A stretch of 64,000 bases of DNA from positions 2,356,001 to 2,420,000 of the forward strand of contig NZ_JAGIOA010000001.1 in the NCBI RefSeq assembly GCF_017876435.1. Direction: 5' to 3'. A model generated the notes under the pieces. It saw only the letters and a program-made list of their open reading frames with translations, was not told the DNA's origin and searched no databases. Made by a program: the position numbers and the translations under genes. Positions 27,608-34,942 of this stretch are shown piece after piece (position 1 is the first letter of the stretch; each line of letters starts with the position of its first letter). Source of the DNA: Microbacterium phyllosphaerae. Its GTDB lineage: Bacteria; Actinomycetota; Actinomycetes; Actinomycetales; Microbacteriaceae.

Positions 27608-28030
27608 ATGACCGAGATCGAACGCTCGCCGACACGACAGCTGACCGAGGACGAGTGCTGGGACCGTCTCGCCCGAGCCCCCTACGGACGGATCGCCTGC
27701 GGTGCGGCGGGAGAGATCGACATCTTCCCGATCAACCACAAGACCGACGGTCGAACGATCATCTTTCGAACCTCAGCAGGCACGAAGTTGCTCGAGCTGA
27801 CCATCCGCGCGGCCGTCGCCTTCGAGATCGACGGTTACGACGAGCATGAAGCCTTCAGCGTGGTGGTGAAAGGGACCGCCCAGGAATTCGACCGCGACGC
27901 CGACGTGCTCGCGGCAGAACGACTGGGTGTGCACCCATGGGCCCCGGAAGAGAAAGACCGCTGGGTACGGATCGATGCATCCGAGGTTCGCGGCAGGGTC
28001 TTCGATCTTGAGGCGCAGAGCGCGCCCTGA
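27608..28030 (+). CDS. Pyridoxamine 5'-phosphate oxidase-family protein
   Basis: Predicted 140 aa. A compact PPOX split barrel: [20 protein letters not shown], then [19 protein letters not shown], then [21 protein letters not shown] and VRGRVFDL. Cofactor (FMN, F420 or heme) cannot be told from sequence alone. The ATG at 27608 has GGGAGAATC upstream; the track of the frame further 5' crosses the operator region and is not used. It is divergent from phosphoketolase and shares its two boxes. It is related to the PPOX proteins at 22.8 and 33.6 kb. Confidence 0.9.
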   Translation: MTEIERSPTRQLTEDECWDRLARAPYGRIACGAAGEIDIFPINHKTDGRTIIFRTSAGTKLLELTIRAAVAFEIDGYDEHEAFSVVVKGTAQEFDRDADVLAAERLGVHPWAPEEKDRWVRIDASEVRGRVFDLEAQSAP

Positions 28031-28085
28031 GCCCTCGAGGGCGAGGGTTCCGCCGCACAGTAGAACCGACGAAGTTCTGCTCCGT

Positions 28086-28099
28086 GTGACCTTTGGCCC
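28086..28099 (+). promoter_or_regulatory. DosR-like operator box 8 (USP-ATPase operon)
   Basis: GTGACCTTTGGCCC, centred exactly 41.5 bp before the USP ATG at 28134, with GATCGT at -12 to -7 and no clear ribosome-binding site: a leaderless mRNA is predicted. Confidence 0.8.
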
Positions 28100-28133
28100 A
28101 GTGGCCTGAAGCGAAAAGCAGGATCGTGAAGCT

Positions 28134-28613
28134 ATGTCGAACACACACACGCACCACATCGTCGTCGGCGTGGACGGATCCGATTCCTCTATCGACGCCC
28201 TCCGCTACGCAGCACGTCTGGGGAAGGCGCTGAAGGAGCCTCTGCATGTCGTCACGACCTGGACGGCTCCCCCGATCGATCCCTACTTGGCTATCGAGTG
28301 GTCACCCTCTGAGTTCGCCCGCGAAGCTCTGGATGAATCGATCCGGGGAGCATTCGCCGGCAACCCACCACACGACCTCACCAGCGAAGTCCTGCTCGGG
28401 TCCGCCGCGCGAACCCTGATCGGCCTCAGCAACTCGGCATCGATGCTGGTCCTCGGCAGCCGCGGGCACGGCGGCTTCGTCGGGCTCCTCCTCGGATCGG
28501 TCAGCGCTGCCTGCGCGGAACACGCTCACTGCCCCGTCCTGATCGTGCACACGAAGAAGGCGGTCGACAGCGAGCCCTCTCAGTCATCTTCGGGCGAAGA
28601 CCTGAACCGTTGA
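28134..28613 (+). CDS. Universal stress protein
   Basis: Predicted 159 aa, single USP domain with the ATP-binding loop pattern (MLVLGSRGHGGFVGLLLGSV and CPVLIVHT). It begins HHIVVGVDGSDSSIDALRYA. The start codon is at the predicted transcription start of box 8. The last codon overlaps the TTG start of the P-type ATPase gene (TTGA), so a stress protein and a metal pump are cotranscribed, as with ctpF in mycobacterial dormancy regulons (a different ATPase class). Confidence 0.93.
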   Translation: MSNTHTHHIVVGVDGSDSSIDALRYAARLGKALKEPLHVVTTWTAPPIDPYLAIEWSPSEFAREALDESIRGAFAGNPPHDLTSEVLLGSAARTLIGLSNSASMLVLGSRGHGGFVGLLLGSVSAACAEHAHCPVLIVHTKKAVDSEPSQSSSGEDLNR

Positions 28614-30454
28614 GACCAGTCCTGTTGCGGTACCCGATCATCACCCTCACGGTTCTCGTCTTCGTCGGAGTCGTCACGGCGCTGGTGATGGGAGCCGAAA
28701 GCACCGGTCATTGGGCGGCCACGATCTACGTCGCCGCATTCATCAGCTGGACACTGGTACGAATGGTGCGGGATGTGCTCCGAGGGCACGTAGGTCTCGA
28801 CATTCTGGCGCTCGTGGCGATGATCGCCACGTTGGCCGTGGGCGAGTACATAGCCTCGCTGATCATCGTGTTGATGCTGTCGGGGGGCGAGGCGCTGGAG
28901 GACTTCGCCGGACGACGAGCAAAGCGCGATCTCTCCGCACTTCTGGACCGCTCGCCTCGCACCGCGCACGTCCTGGAGTATGCGGACGCGGACGCTGGCG
29001 AAGCCATTCATGATGTTCCTGTCGACGAGGTCAAGATCGGGGACGTGCTTCTCATCCGGCCCTCAGAGATCGTGCCGGTCGACGGGTCTCTTCTCACGGA
29101 GACCGGATCCTTCGACGAGTCGTCGCTGACAGGCGAGAGCATGCCGGTCACTCGTGAGGCGGGCGGAGAGGTGCTGTCCGGGGCGATCAATGGAAACCGG
29201 GCGGTGCGTATCCGAGCAATACGGACCAGCGAGGACAGCCAGTATCAACAGATCGTCGCTCTCGTGCGTGCAGCGGAAGACTCCCATGCGCCCGTGGTGA
29301 GGCTGGCCGACCGATTCGCCATCCCGTTCACCGCAGTCTCGCTCGTTCTCGCCGGGGCCGCGTGGGCGTTGTCGAGTGATCCGACACGGTTCGCAGAGGT
29401 CCTGGTCCTGGCAACGCCCTGTCCACTCCTGATCGCCGCTCCGGTCGCCTTCCTCGGTGGGCTCTCCCGGGCCGCGAAGGCCGGCGTGATCATGAAGGGC
29501 GGCGCCGTCATCGAGCAGATCGCCCGCGTGCGTTCCGCCGCCTTCGACAAGACGGGAACCCTCACCCAGGGCCGCCCACGACTCATCGACGTCCGACCCG
29601 GCGAAGGCTTCGATGCGGATGAGCTCCTGATGCTCGCCGCCTCCGCAGAGGAGTACTCCTCCCATGTTCTCGCCGACGGTATCCGTCGCGCTGCGGAGGA
29701 TCGGGGCCTCGCGCTGCGCACCGCCAGCGCCGCACGTGAAGAAGCGACCAACGGCGTCGTGGCGACGATCGACGGGCGCACCGTGACCGTCGGGAAACCC
29801 GCCTACGTCACCGCTATCGCACCCGATACCCCCAGGGCCACGCTCGACGTCGGCGAAGCCGCCGCATACGTGGCCGTGGACGGACGATTCGCCGGCGTTC
29901 TGGTACTTGCCGATGACGCGCGTCCCGAAGCCGCGTCCGTGGTGTCCTGGCTCCGGAGTCACGGCATCGAACGGATCATCATGCTGACAGGCGACGTCCG
30001 GTCGACGGCGGAAGCCGTGGGCCATCGGATCGGCGTCGACGACATTCACGCGGAACTCCTCCCGCCCGAGAAAGTACGGCTCGCTCAAGACCTGCAGCCA
30101 CGCCCGGTGATGATGATCGGCGACGGAGTCAACGATGCCCCCGTGCTCGCCGCCGCCGACATCGGCGTGGCGATGGGCGCGAAAGGCGCGACGGCGGCCG
30201 GCGATGCCGCCGACATCGTGATCCTCGTGGATTCGCTGTCGAAGGTCGTGGACGCCGTATCCATCGGCCGACACACGCTGCGGGTCGCGCTCACTGCGAT
30301 CTGGATCGGTATCGGGCTGAGTCTCGCGCTCATGATCGTGGCGATGACCGGGATCATCCCCGCAGTCGCTGGCGCGGTCACGCAGGAGTTGGTAGATCTG
30401 GCCACGATCCTCTACGCATTGCGGGCGTTGCGGGGCCCACGGGATCTCGCTTAG
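28610..30454 (+). CDS. Heavy-metal P1B-type ATPase with TPC motif
   Basis: Predicted 614 aa from a TTG overlapping the USP stop. P-type hallmarks: TGES actuator loop, DKTGTLTQG phosphorylation site, and GDGVNDAPVL hinge. The transmembrane metal motif is TPC (LATPCPLLIAAPVAF), not CPC or SPC; TPC ATPases are assigned to the P1B-5 group, linked to nickel or iron in the few studied cases. The usual HP dipeptide of the nucleotide domain is replaced (YSSHVLADGIRRA). No N-terminal metal-binding domain is present. The metal is not predictable with confidence. Confidence 0.88.
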   Translation: MRPVLLRYPIITLTVLVFVGVVTALVMGAESTGHWAATIYVAAFISWTLVRMVRDVLRGHVGLDILALVAMIATLAVGEYIASLIIVLMLSGGEALEDFAGRRAKRDLSALLDRSPRTAHVLEYADADAGEAIHDVPVDEVKIGDVLLIRPSEIVPVDGSLLTETGSFDESSLTGESMPVTREAGGEVLSGAINGNRAVRIRAIRTSEDSQYQQIVALVRAAEDSHAPVVRLADRFAIPFTAVSLVLAGAAWALSSDPTRFAEVLVLATPCPLLIAAPVAFLGGLSRAAKAGVIMKGGAVIEQIARVRSAAFDKTGTLTQGRPRLIDVRPGEGFDADELLMLAASAEEYSSHVLADGIRRAAEDRGLALRTASAAREEATNGVVATIDGRTVTVGKPAYVTAIAPDTPRATLDVGEAAAYVAVDGRFAGVLVLADDARPEAASVVSWLRSHGIERIIMLTGDVRSTAEAVGHRIGVDDIHAELLPPEKVRLAQDLQPRPVMMIGDGVNDAPVLAAADIGVAMGAKGATAAGDAADIVILVDSLSKVVDAVSIGRHTLRVALTAIWIGIGLSLALMIVAMTGIIPAVAGAVTQELVDLATILYALRALRGPRDLA

Positions 30455-31290
30455 CGGACCACGACGGTGGCGGTCGCGAGCCGGGCGAGGACTTCCTCGC
30501 TGGTGGACCCGAGAAGAAAACGAGCGATCGCCCCGCGCCCGTGAGACCCCACCACCACCAGTCGAGCTTTCGCTGCCCGATCGCTGATCGTCCGGCCCGG
30601 ACTGCCCCTCTCCACCACGCGATGCACGACGAGGTCCGGATACTGTTGCCCGATCCCGGCCAGCGCGATGGCAAGTGTCTCTTCTGACGCCTGCTGCATC
30701 CCTGACAGGTAGGTCGACGGGTAGCCGTGCATACCCACAGGCAGCGGAACGGTCGTCCATGTCGTCACAGTCGTGAGGACGTCGCCACCTCTGTCCGCCT
30801 CCTCGGCAGCGAAATCGAGCGCCCGCTCGGAATCAACTGATCCGTCGATGCCCACGACAACGCCGCTGCGGTCGGTCAGATCGATGTCGGGCACCACCGC
30901 GACCGGACTATGAGCGCCCGCCGCTATGCGGACACCGTGCAGACCGCGTCGGTGCCCTTTCGACGGACCGCGATGGTCGCTTCCGATGACGAGGAGGTCG
31001 CCGACCATCGAGGCATCGATGAGTTCGCCGACCGGATCGCCGCGCCCCACACGCGTGTCCACGGTCAGTCCGCGCGACTGCAACCGAGTCGCCTCACGCG
31101 CAAGCATCGTCTCCGTCAACGAGAGAGCCTCCCGGAGCATCTTCCCCTCCCCGACCGCGCCTACAGCACCACCGACGATCGATATGAGGGTGAGTCTGCC
31201 GCTGCGGTCATAGGCGCGACGTGCCGCCCACTCGACCGCCTCACGCGAAGCGTGAGTGTCGACGACTCCGACCAGGATGCTCTCCGGCAT
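30451..31290 (-). CDS. Tandem universal stress protein
   Basis: Predicted 279 aa with two USP domains: SILVGVVDTHASREAVEWAARRA ... DLLVIGSDHRGPSKGHRRGLHGVRIAAGAHSPVAVVP, and GVVVGIDGSVDSERALDFAA ... LVVVGSHGRGAIARFLLGS. The second has a complete ATP-binding loop. It lies 37 nt after the BON gene on the same strand and is probably in one transcript with it, driven by box 9. The stop overlaps the P-type ATPase stop convergently. Confidence 0.92.
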   Translation of the reverse strand: MPESILVGVVDTHASREAVEWAARRAYDRSGRLTLISIVGGAVGAVGEGKMLREALSLTETMLAREATRLQSRGLTVDTRVGRGDPVGELIDASMVGDLLVIGSDHRGPSKGHRRGLHGVRIAAGAHSPVAVVPDIDLTDRSGVVVGIDGSVDSERALDFAAEEADRGGDVLTTVTTWTTVPLPVGMHGYPSTYLSGMQQASEETLAIALAGIGQQYPDLVVHRVVERGSPGRTISDRAAKARLVVVGSHGRGAIARFLLGSTSEEVLARLATATVVVR

Positions 31291-31327
31291 GGGATCCTAC
31301 TTTCCGCTCAAGTGCGCGCTCTCGACA

Positions 31328-31999
31328 TCAATCCGACTGGACCCGCACATTGTTCTCGACCTCAGTGATGTGCGGAGAGGCCCACGCGGCACGACCTGCC
31401 TGCTCCTTCTCTGCCCACGACCGCACGTGTCCGGACAGGGTGGCCCTGTTCCCGATGACGGTGACGACGATGTGGTTGGCGTCGAGCTGCGCGTTGCGGA
31501 CAAGCGCGTTCCTGATTCGCGCTTTCGCGTCGGTGGCAGAGACGCGAGCGAACAGCGTCACCCTGTTGTCGACCCGATGCACCCCGCGCAGATGCTGCAC
31601 GGTTCGCTGCGCGGCCTGGCGTTGGAAGTCCCAGAGAACCTCGCCGGTGAGAATCACGTTGTGGTCCGACACCTCAGCTCTGACTGTGTCGGGGACATTG
31701 TCCGCCCACTGCAGCGCACGTCGCACCTCCCGGGCGACGTCCGTGTCCGTGATCGTGATCGAGGCCTTCGGGTGCACGGTCAATGCGTCGACAACCGTCG
31801 ACACGCCCCTCACACGCCGTGCCGCACGCTTGGCAGCGAGACGCTCCGAATGCTGGTCGACCTCACCAGTGAGGATCACAGCGCCGTCCTCGACGGCAAC
31901 GCCGATTCCGGCGGCGTCCACGTCCGGGGTCCAGTCGAGTTCGTCCTGAACGGCGGTCTGGATGTCGTGGTCGCTGCGCGCCACGGTGGGAGTGCTCAT
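31328..31999 (-). CDS. Triple-BON-domain protein (paralogue)
   Basis: Predicted 223 aa, same length and layout as the BON protein at 24257-24928 and clearly related along its length (DVDAAGIGVAVEDGAVILTGEV against [41 protein letters not shown] against [20 protein letters not shown]). Three BON domains and no signal peptide. AGAGGACGAGCA precedes the ATG. Box 9 predicts transcription near 32037-32038 (-10 AAGTCT), a leader of about 39 nt. First gene of a BON-USP pair. Confidence 0.88.
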   Translation of the reverse strand: MSTPTVARSDHDIQTAVQDELDWTPDVDAAGIGVAVEDGAVILTGEVDQHSERLAAKRAARRVRGVSTVVDALTVHPKASITITDTDVAREVRRALQWADNVPDTVRAEVSDHNVILTGEVLWDFQRQAAQRTVQHLRGVHRVDNRVTLFARVSATDAKARIRNALVRNAQLDANHIVVTVIGNRATLSGHVRSWAEKEQAGRAAWASPHITEVENNVRVQSD

Positions 32000-32072
32000 T
32001 GCTCGTCCTCTCTTCGGTGCGGGCGATATCGCGCGCTATCCACAGACTTCCCGACTTCGCGAACCCCATGCA

Positions 32073-32086
32073 GGGTCATTGGTCCC
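32073..32086 (-). promoter_or_regulatory. DosR-like operator box 9 (BON-USP operon)
   Basis: GGGTCATTGGTCCC. It predicts transcription of the BON gene near 32037 with AAGTCT as -10. Confidence 0.75.
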
Positions 32087-32107
32087 GCGTAGCGCTGGAT
32101 CAGAGGC

Positions 32108-32134
32108 GACCCATGACCGTCTCGGTCATGGGTC
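32108..32134. repeat. 12-bp perfect inverted repeat between two DosR-like boxes
   Basis: GACCCATGACCG, a TCT loop, then CGGTCATGGGTC. It sits between boxes 9 and 10 in a divergent promoter, has no T-run, and its arms contain GACC/GGTC half-sites. An extra operator or a bidirectional insulator hairpin is possible. Confidence 0.6.
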
Positions 32135-32143
32135 AAGGGTGAA

Positions 32144-32157
32144 AGGACTTCCGACCC
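32144..32157 (+). promoter_or_regulatory. DosR-like operator box 10 (67-aa membrane protein)
   Basis: AGGACTTCCGACCC, a weaker match, but centred exactly 41.5 bp before the ATG at 32192 with GAAGCT at -12 to -7. The spacing supports it more than the sequence does. Confidence 0.7.
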
Positions 32158-32191
32158 AGGCGCTGCGCCCGGGCTGTGTGAAGCTCCGTCC

Positions 32192-32395
32192 ATGCACGAA
32201 CAACCGAGTCGAATCAGGGTCGTTGAGAAAGCCGGCCCGTGGGGGTTCTTCTTCCTGCTCTGCTACATCGGTGCTGCCATCTATTTCGTTTCGAACTCCA
32301 GCGGGGGTTTCTGGGACGTCGCTCTCGGCCTGCTTCAGGCAGCGGTCTGGCCCGTCTACGTGACCTTCCACGTGCTCGGCATCCTCGGGGCGTGA
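32192..32395 (+). CDS. 67-aa hypothetical membrane protein
   Basis: Short ORF with two hydrophobic segments (WGFFFLLCYIGAAIYFVS and an amphipathic-to-hydrophobic stretch ending VYVTFHVLGILG) and a charged N terminus (MHEQPSRIRVVEKAG). No family is recognised with certainty; similar tiny two-helix proteins occur widely in actinobacteria. The ATG has no ribosome-binding site, but it lies exactly at the transcription start predicted from box 10, so a leaderless mRNA is likely. The operator and codon use support it as real. Confidence 0.75.
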   Translation: MHEQPSRIRVVEKAGPWGFFFLLCYIGAAIYFVSNSSGGFWDVALGLLQAAVWPVYVTFHVLGILGA

Positions 32396-32470
32396 CGGCA
32401 CACCCGGTGTGACGATGCAGATGGTGGGAGAAGACCTGTTCGTTCCGAGTGCACCGCTCTCTCTGTCGAG

Positions 32471-32584
32471 GTTGTCCATCCGTCGCCGCGGACCTGGATG
32501 CATCACATCGAGCTCCGCTCGGTCACCGATGTCGATGAGGAACTTCTTCGATGGGTCGTGCAGGCCTACCAGGAAGCCGCCTAG
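32471..32584 (+). pseudogene. C-terminal remnant of a DUF5655-like protein
   Basis: The frame ending TAG at 32582-32584 reads PSPRTWMHHIELRSVTDVD, then EELLRWVVQAYQEAA. This resembles the closing segment of DUF5655-type domains. No start codon or upstream part of the domain is present in this frame; the preceding bases look coding only in other frames. It is a decayed fragment between two live genes. The family label is from memory and moderate. Confidence 0.5.
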
Positions 32585-32619
32585 CTGGCTCCGCACTCGC
32601 CCTCGTTCACACTGTCGGT

Positions 32620-32633
32620 GGGACCTTCGGTCC
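32620..32633 (+). promoter_or_regulatory. DosR-like operator box 11 (membrane protein)
   Basis: GGGACCTTCGGTCC, centred exactly 41.5 bp before the GTG at 32668, with CATGCT at -12 to -7. It argues against the ATG at 32641, which would be too near the box. Confidence 0.8.
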
Positions 32634-32667
32634 GGAAGTCATGCTCCCTGCGGGCCATGCTGTCTGG

Positions 32668-33537
32668 GTGAGGCAGTCAGAGACGATCAGCTTTCTCGGC
32701 AAGGTCACAGTGGCCCATGTCGTCACCTACTTCGTGATGGGCGCGGCCGCAGCGGCGATGCTCGATTACGAGTCGGTGTTCGCAGCACCGATCGTGCGTG
32801 ACTACATGAAGGATTTCGGATCCGTCGCCGTGCTGATCGGGCCGCTGGTGCAGGTTCTCCGTGGTCTTATCATCGCCGCCGTGCTTCTGCCGTTCCGCTC
32901 TGCTCTCATACCGCGCTACGGGTGGCTTCGCCTGTGGATGCTGCTCATCGGGATCGGCATCCTCTCGACCGCAGCTGCGGCACCATCATCGGTCGAAGGA
33001 ATCATCTACACCAGACTTCCTCTGTGGTACCACTTGATTGGCTTGCCCGAGATGCTCGGACAGACCCTCCTCTTCAGCATCGCTACTGCGCTGATAGCCC
33101 GCCACCCGACGGGAGTGCTCGCCGCACTCCCGCCGATCTTCGAGCGCCTCCTGCGCGCACTCGTGGCGGCATCTCTGGCGTTCGCCGGCTATGCGGTCGT
33201 GTCGGTCCTCTTCGCTCTGTCCGCAGGCGCTGAGATCGACGCCGGGGAAAGCCTCACCCTCAAGGTCCAGGGCCTGTTCATCGCGCCGTTTCTCATCAAC
33301 GGGATCATCGCATTCGTGGCGACTCACGGCTTGACTGCGCGGGCCCGCCTTGTCGCTGCCCTCGTCTCATTCTCCGCCGGTGTTGTCGTGATCGCCCTCT
33401 ATCAAGCAGTAGTGAGCGGCGGCACGAACCTCCCTTACGCGCTGATCGCACCCGTTCTTCCCGCGGCCATCCTGTGGGTGCTGATGCCGCGAGAGTCGAG
33501 GCGGAGTGGCCCCGAGCCTCTGGCCGACGTTAGATAG
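32668..33537 (+). CDS. Hypothetical polytopic membrane protein
   Basis: Predicted 289 aa from a GTG (N terminus MRQSETISFLGKVTVAHVV). About eight hydrophobic helices are spread along the length, with no soluble domain and no recognised family. The frame is open from 32551, and an ATG at 32641 is possible, but that codon is only 8 bp after box 11. The GTG is exactly where the box geometry puts the transcription start, so a leaderless start is preferred. The gene is likely a regulon member of unknown transport or sensing function. Confidence 0.75.
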   Translation: MRQSETISFLGKVTVAHVVTYFVMGAAAAAMLDYESVFAAPIVRDYMKDFGSVAVLIGPLVQVLRGLIIAAVLLPFRSALIPRYGWLRLWMLLIGIGILSTAAAAPSSVEGIIYTRLPLWYHLIGLPEMLGQTLLFSIATALIARHPTGVLAALPPIFERLLRALVAASLAFAGYAVVSVLFALSAGAEIDAGESLTLKVQGLFIAPFLINGIIAFVATHGLTARARLVAALVSFSAGVVVIALYQAVVSGGTNLPYALIAPVLPAAILWVLMPRESRRSGPEPLADVR

Positions 33538-33559
33538 CGTCGGGAAGCCGCTTCGGAGA

Positions 33560-34063
33560 TCACGGAGTCAACAGCTGCCGCTCGTGAACGGTTCCGCGCT
33601 GCCGCGCCTCCGATGACGGCTCTCGATCCGACGGGTCAGCGTCGACGGCGAAGATCCGACCCTTGATGCTGATCGGTACGAACGTCACCCAGCGCCGGTC
33701 AGCGGGCGGAGACGGCTGCGGTGCATAGCCGTCGAGCCGGAGAGCCTCCGATCCTGGCGCGATGTCCTCTGCGTATCCGATCATGGACACGGTGAACGCC
33801 TCGCGCGTGTTGTATCCATCGATCTGAACGGACATCAGGCTGTGAGCCAGGAAGTCTCTTGAGCCATTGCCGGAGGCGGCGCAGAACGTGAGGCGACCGT
33901 CCTCTATTACGTGAGATACCGGCGTGGCCTCTCGACCAGTCACCACCTGCGCCGCGATACGGACGTCGGCGTCCGCGAATCTGTTCCAGCACTCGTCCTC
34001 AGCCATCTCTCTGCACTGTGCAGGGTCTCCCCACGGGGATCCGGAGCGGACTGGTTTCACCAT
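33560..34063 (-). CDS. Pyridoxamine 5'-phosphate oxidase-family protein
   Basis: Predicted 167 aa. PPOX pattern: MAEDECWNRFADADVRIAAQ, ATPVSHVIEDGRLTFCAASG, LMSVQIDGYNTREAFTVSMIG, and IKGRIFAVDADP. It differs from the other two by a longer basic tail. The frame is open to 34765, but box 12 is centred exactly 41.5 bp from the ATG at 34063, with CAGCGT at -12 to -7. That start has no ribosome-binding site and is likely leaderless. Cofactor unknown. Confidence 0.85.
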   Translation of the reverse strand: MVKPVRSGSPWGDPAQCREMAEDECWNRFADADVRIAAQVVTGREATPVSHVIEDGRLTFCAASGNGSRDFLAHSLMSVQIDGYNTREAFTVSMIGYAEDIAPGSEALRLDGYAPQPSPPADRRWVTFVPISIKGRIFAVDADPSDREPSSEARQRGTVHERQLLTP

Positions 34064-34097
34064 GGTTCCACGCTGGTCCTTCCGACGCGGTGGCGTA

Positions 34098-34111
34098 GAG
34101 TCCAACGTCCC
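34098..34111 (-). promoter_or_regulatory. DosR-like operator box 12 (PPOX gene)
   Basis: GAGTCCAACGTCCC on the plus strand (GGGACGTTGGACTC for the gene). I found it by looking 41.5 bp upstream of the PPOX ATG, so its match there is a partial test of the rule. Confidence 0.7.
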
Positions 34112-34647
34112 ATGTGTGAGGGGATGACTAGCAGTGAGTGCTGTTCGCGGCTGCGCCGCTTGCGTGGGCCGCGTGGTCGACCTTTCCGTGTCGTGCCAGG
34201 GGCGCTGGCAGTGGATCTCGAGGAGCTGGGCGCCGAGTGGGACGAGGCTGAGCGCGACGCGCGTAGACGAGTCCGAGAACCCGGCCGGTGCGCACACCCC
34301 CTGGCGATACGTCGCCCTTCGGCGATTCCGGCCGGCTGATGCGTCGGACCGAGCCGGAGAGTGCTGACACACCTCCGAACCGTACGCGACGCGTTGATCG
34401 TCGTCTGTCCCCTTGCGTGCTCGTCTTCGCGCTCGTGGTGAGCGCCCAACAGATGCGGTCAGCAGGTGCTGCGGATCAAGTTCGGTTGTGGAGTCCGATA
34501 GGTAGGTTTCCCACATCGGACCCGCTGGGGCGACTTCCGCAAGACTCGAACGTCCCTCGGGCTGCGGCAAGGACGTACTCCAGGTGTCACATGCGTCATG
34601 CCTACCGACCGCCACCGAGGCTGCGCTTTGGGGCACCGCATAGTCGT
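34112..34647. other. Non-coding or undefined stretch
   Basis: No gene is convincing here. A plus-strand frame from an ATG at 34112 gives 75 residues (MCEGMTSSECCSRLRRLRGP first) with a helical, charged middle part, but the ATG abuts box 12 and no ribosome-binding site or relative is seen. Minus-strand frames are Arg/Ser-rich shadows. Confidence 0.4.
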
Positions 34648-34661
34648 GGGACCTTGGTCCC
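34648..34661 (+). promoter_or_regulatory. DosR-like operator box 13 (perfect palindrome, no gene at +1)
   Basis: GGGACCTTGGTCCC, identical to box 7. The rule predicts transcription at 34696 on the plus strand with TAGCCT at -12 to -7, the best -10 in the set. The minus side has no matching hexamer. Confidence 0.8.
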
Positions 34662-34695
34662 GCAGGCCTCCACCGAAGGGGCATAGCCTCGTGCA

Positions 34696-34842
34696 TACGG
34701 GGTCGCACCCGGACAGTCGAACAGATCCAGGAGTCAAATCCACGATCGCACCGCGCCATTGACAAGTCACATGGATCGCGCGGGATGGCTGGTGTGACAG
34801 AGGCGGTAGTCCGACGGGAGTACCGCCTCGTTCTCTGTCTGA
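34696..34842 (+). ncRNA. Candidate DosR-controlled small RNA or long leader
   Basis: No start codon with a ribosome-binding site follows the predicted start at 34696; only a 12-codon TTG frame is seen near 34759. A hairpin with 9-bp arms (GAGGCGGTA/TACCGCCTC, 34800-34829) and a T-rich tail GTTCTCTGTCT could end a transcript of about 140 nt. If the hairpin does not terminate, this is the leader of the membrane-protein gene at 34943. Inferred from promoter geometry only. Confidence 0.45.
34800..34829 (+). terminator. Hairpin, possible terminator of the candidate small RNA
   Basis: Arms GAGGCGGTA and TACCGCCTC with a 12-nt loop, followed by GTTCTCTGTCT. The stem is GC-rich; the T-tract is interrupted. 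Confidence 0.45.
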
Positions 34843-34942
34843 ACCTGAAGGTCCGATGCCGTCCCGCAGGACGACGATCTCCGATCCAGGTCAGCGTTTG
34901 CAGATTCCAGAACGAACAACACGACTCGAAAGCTGGAGCGTT

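Noticed and set aside
34112..34339. 75-codon plus-strand ORF abutting box 12
   Set aside because: ATG touches the operator, no ribosome-binding site and no fit to the -41.5 rule.
34842..34855. Possible fifteenth operator before the membrane-protein gene at 34943 (AACCTGAAGGTCCG)
   Set aside because: Only one half matches; kept as a half-site remark, not as a box.
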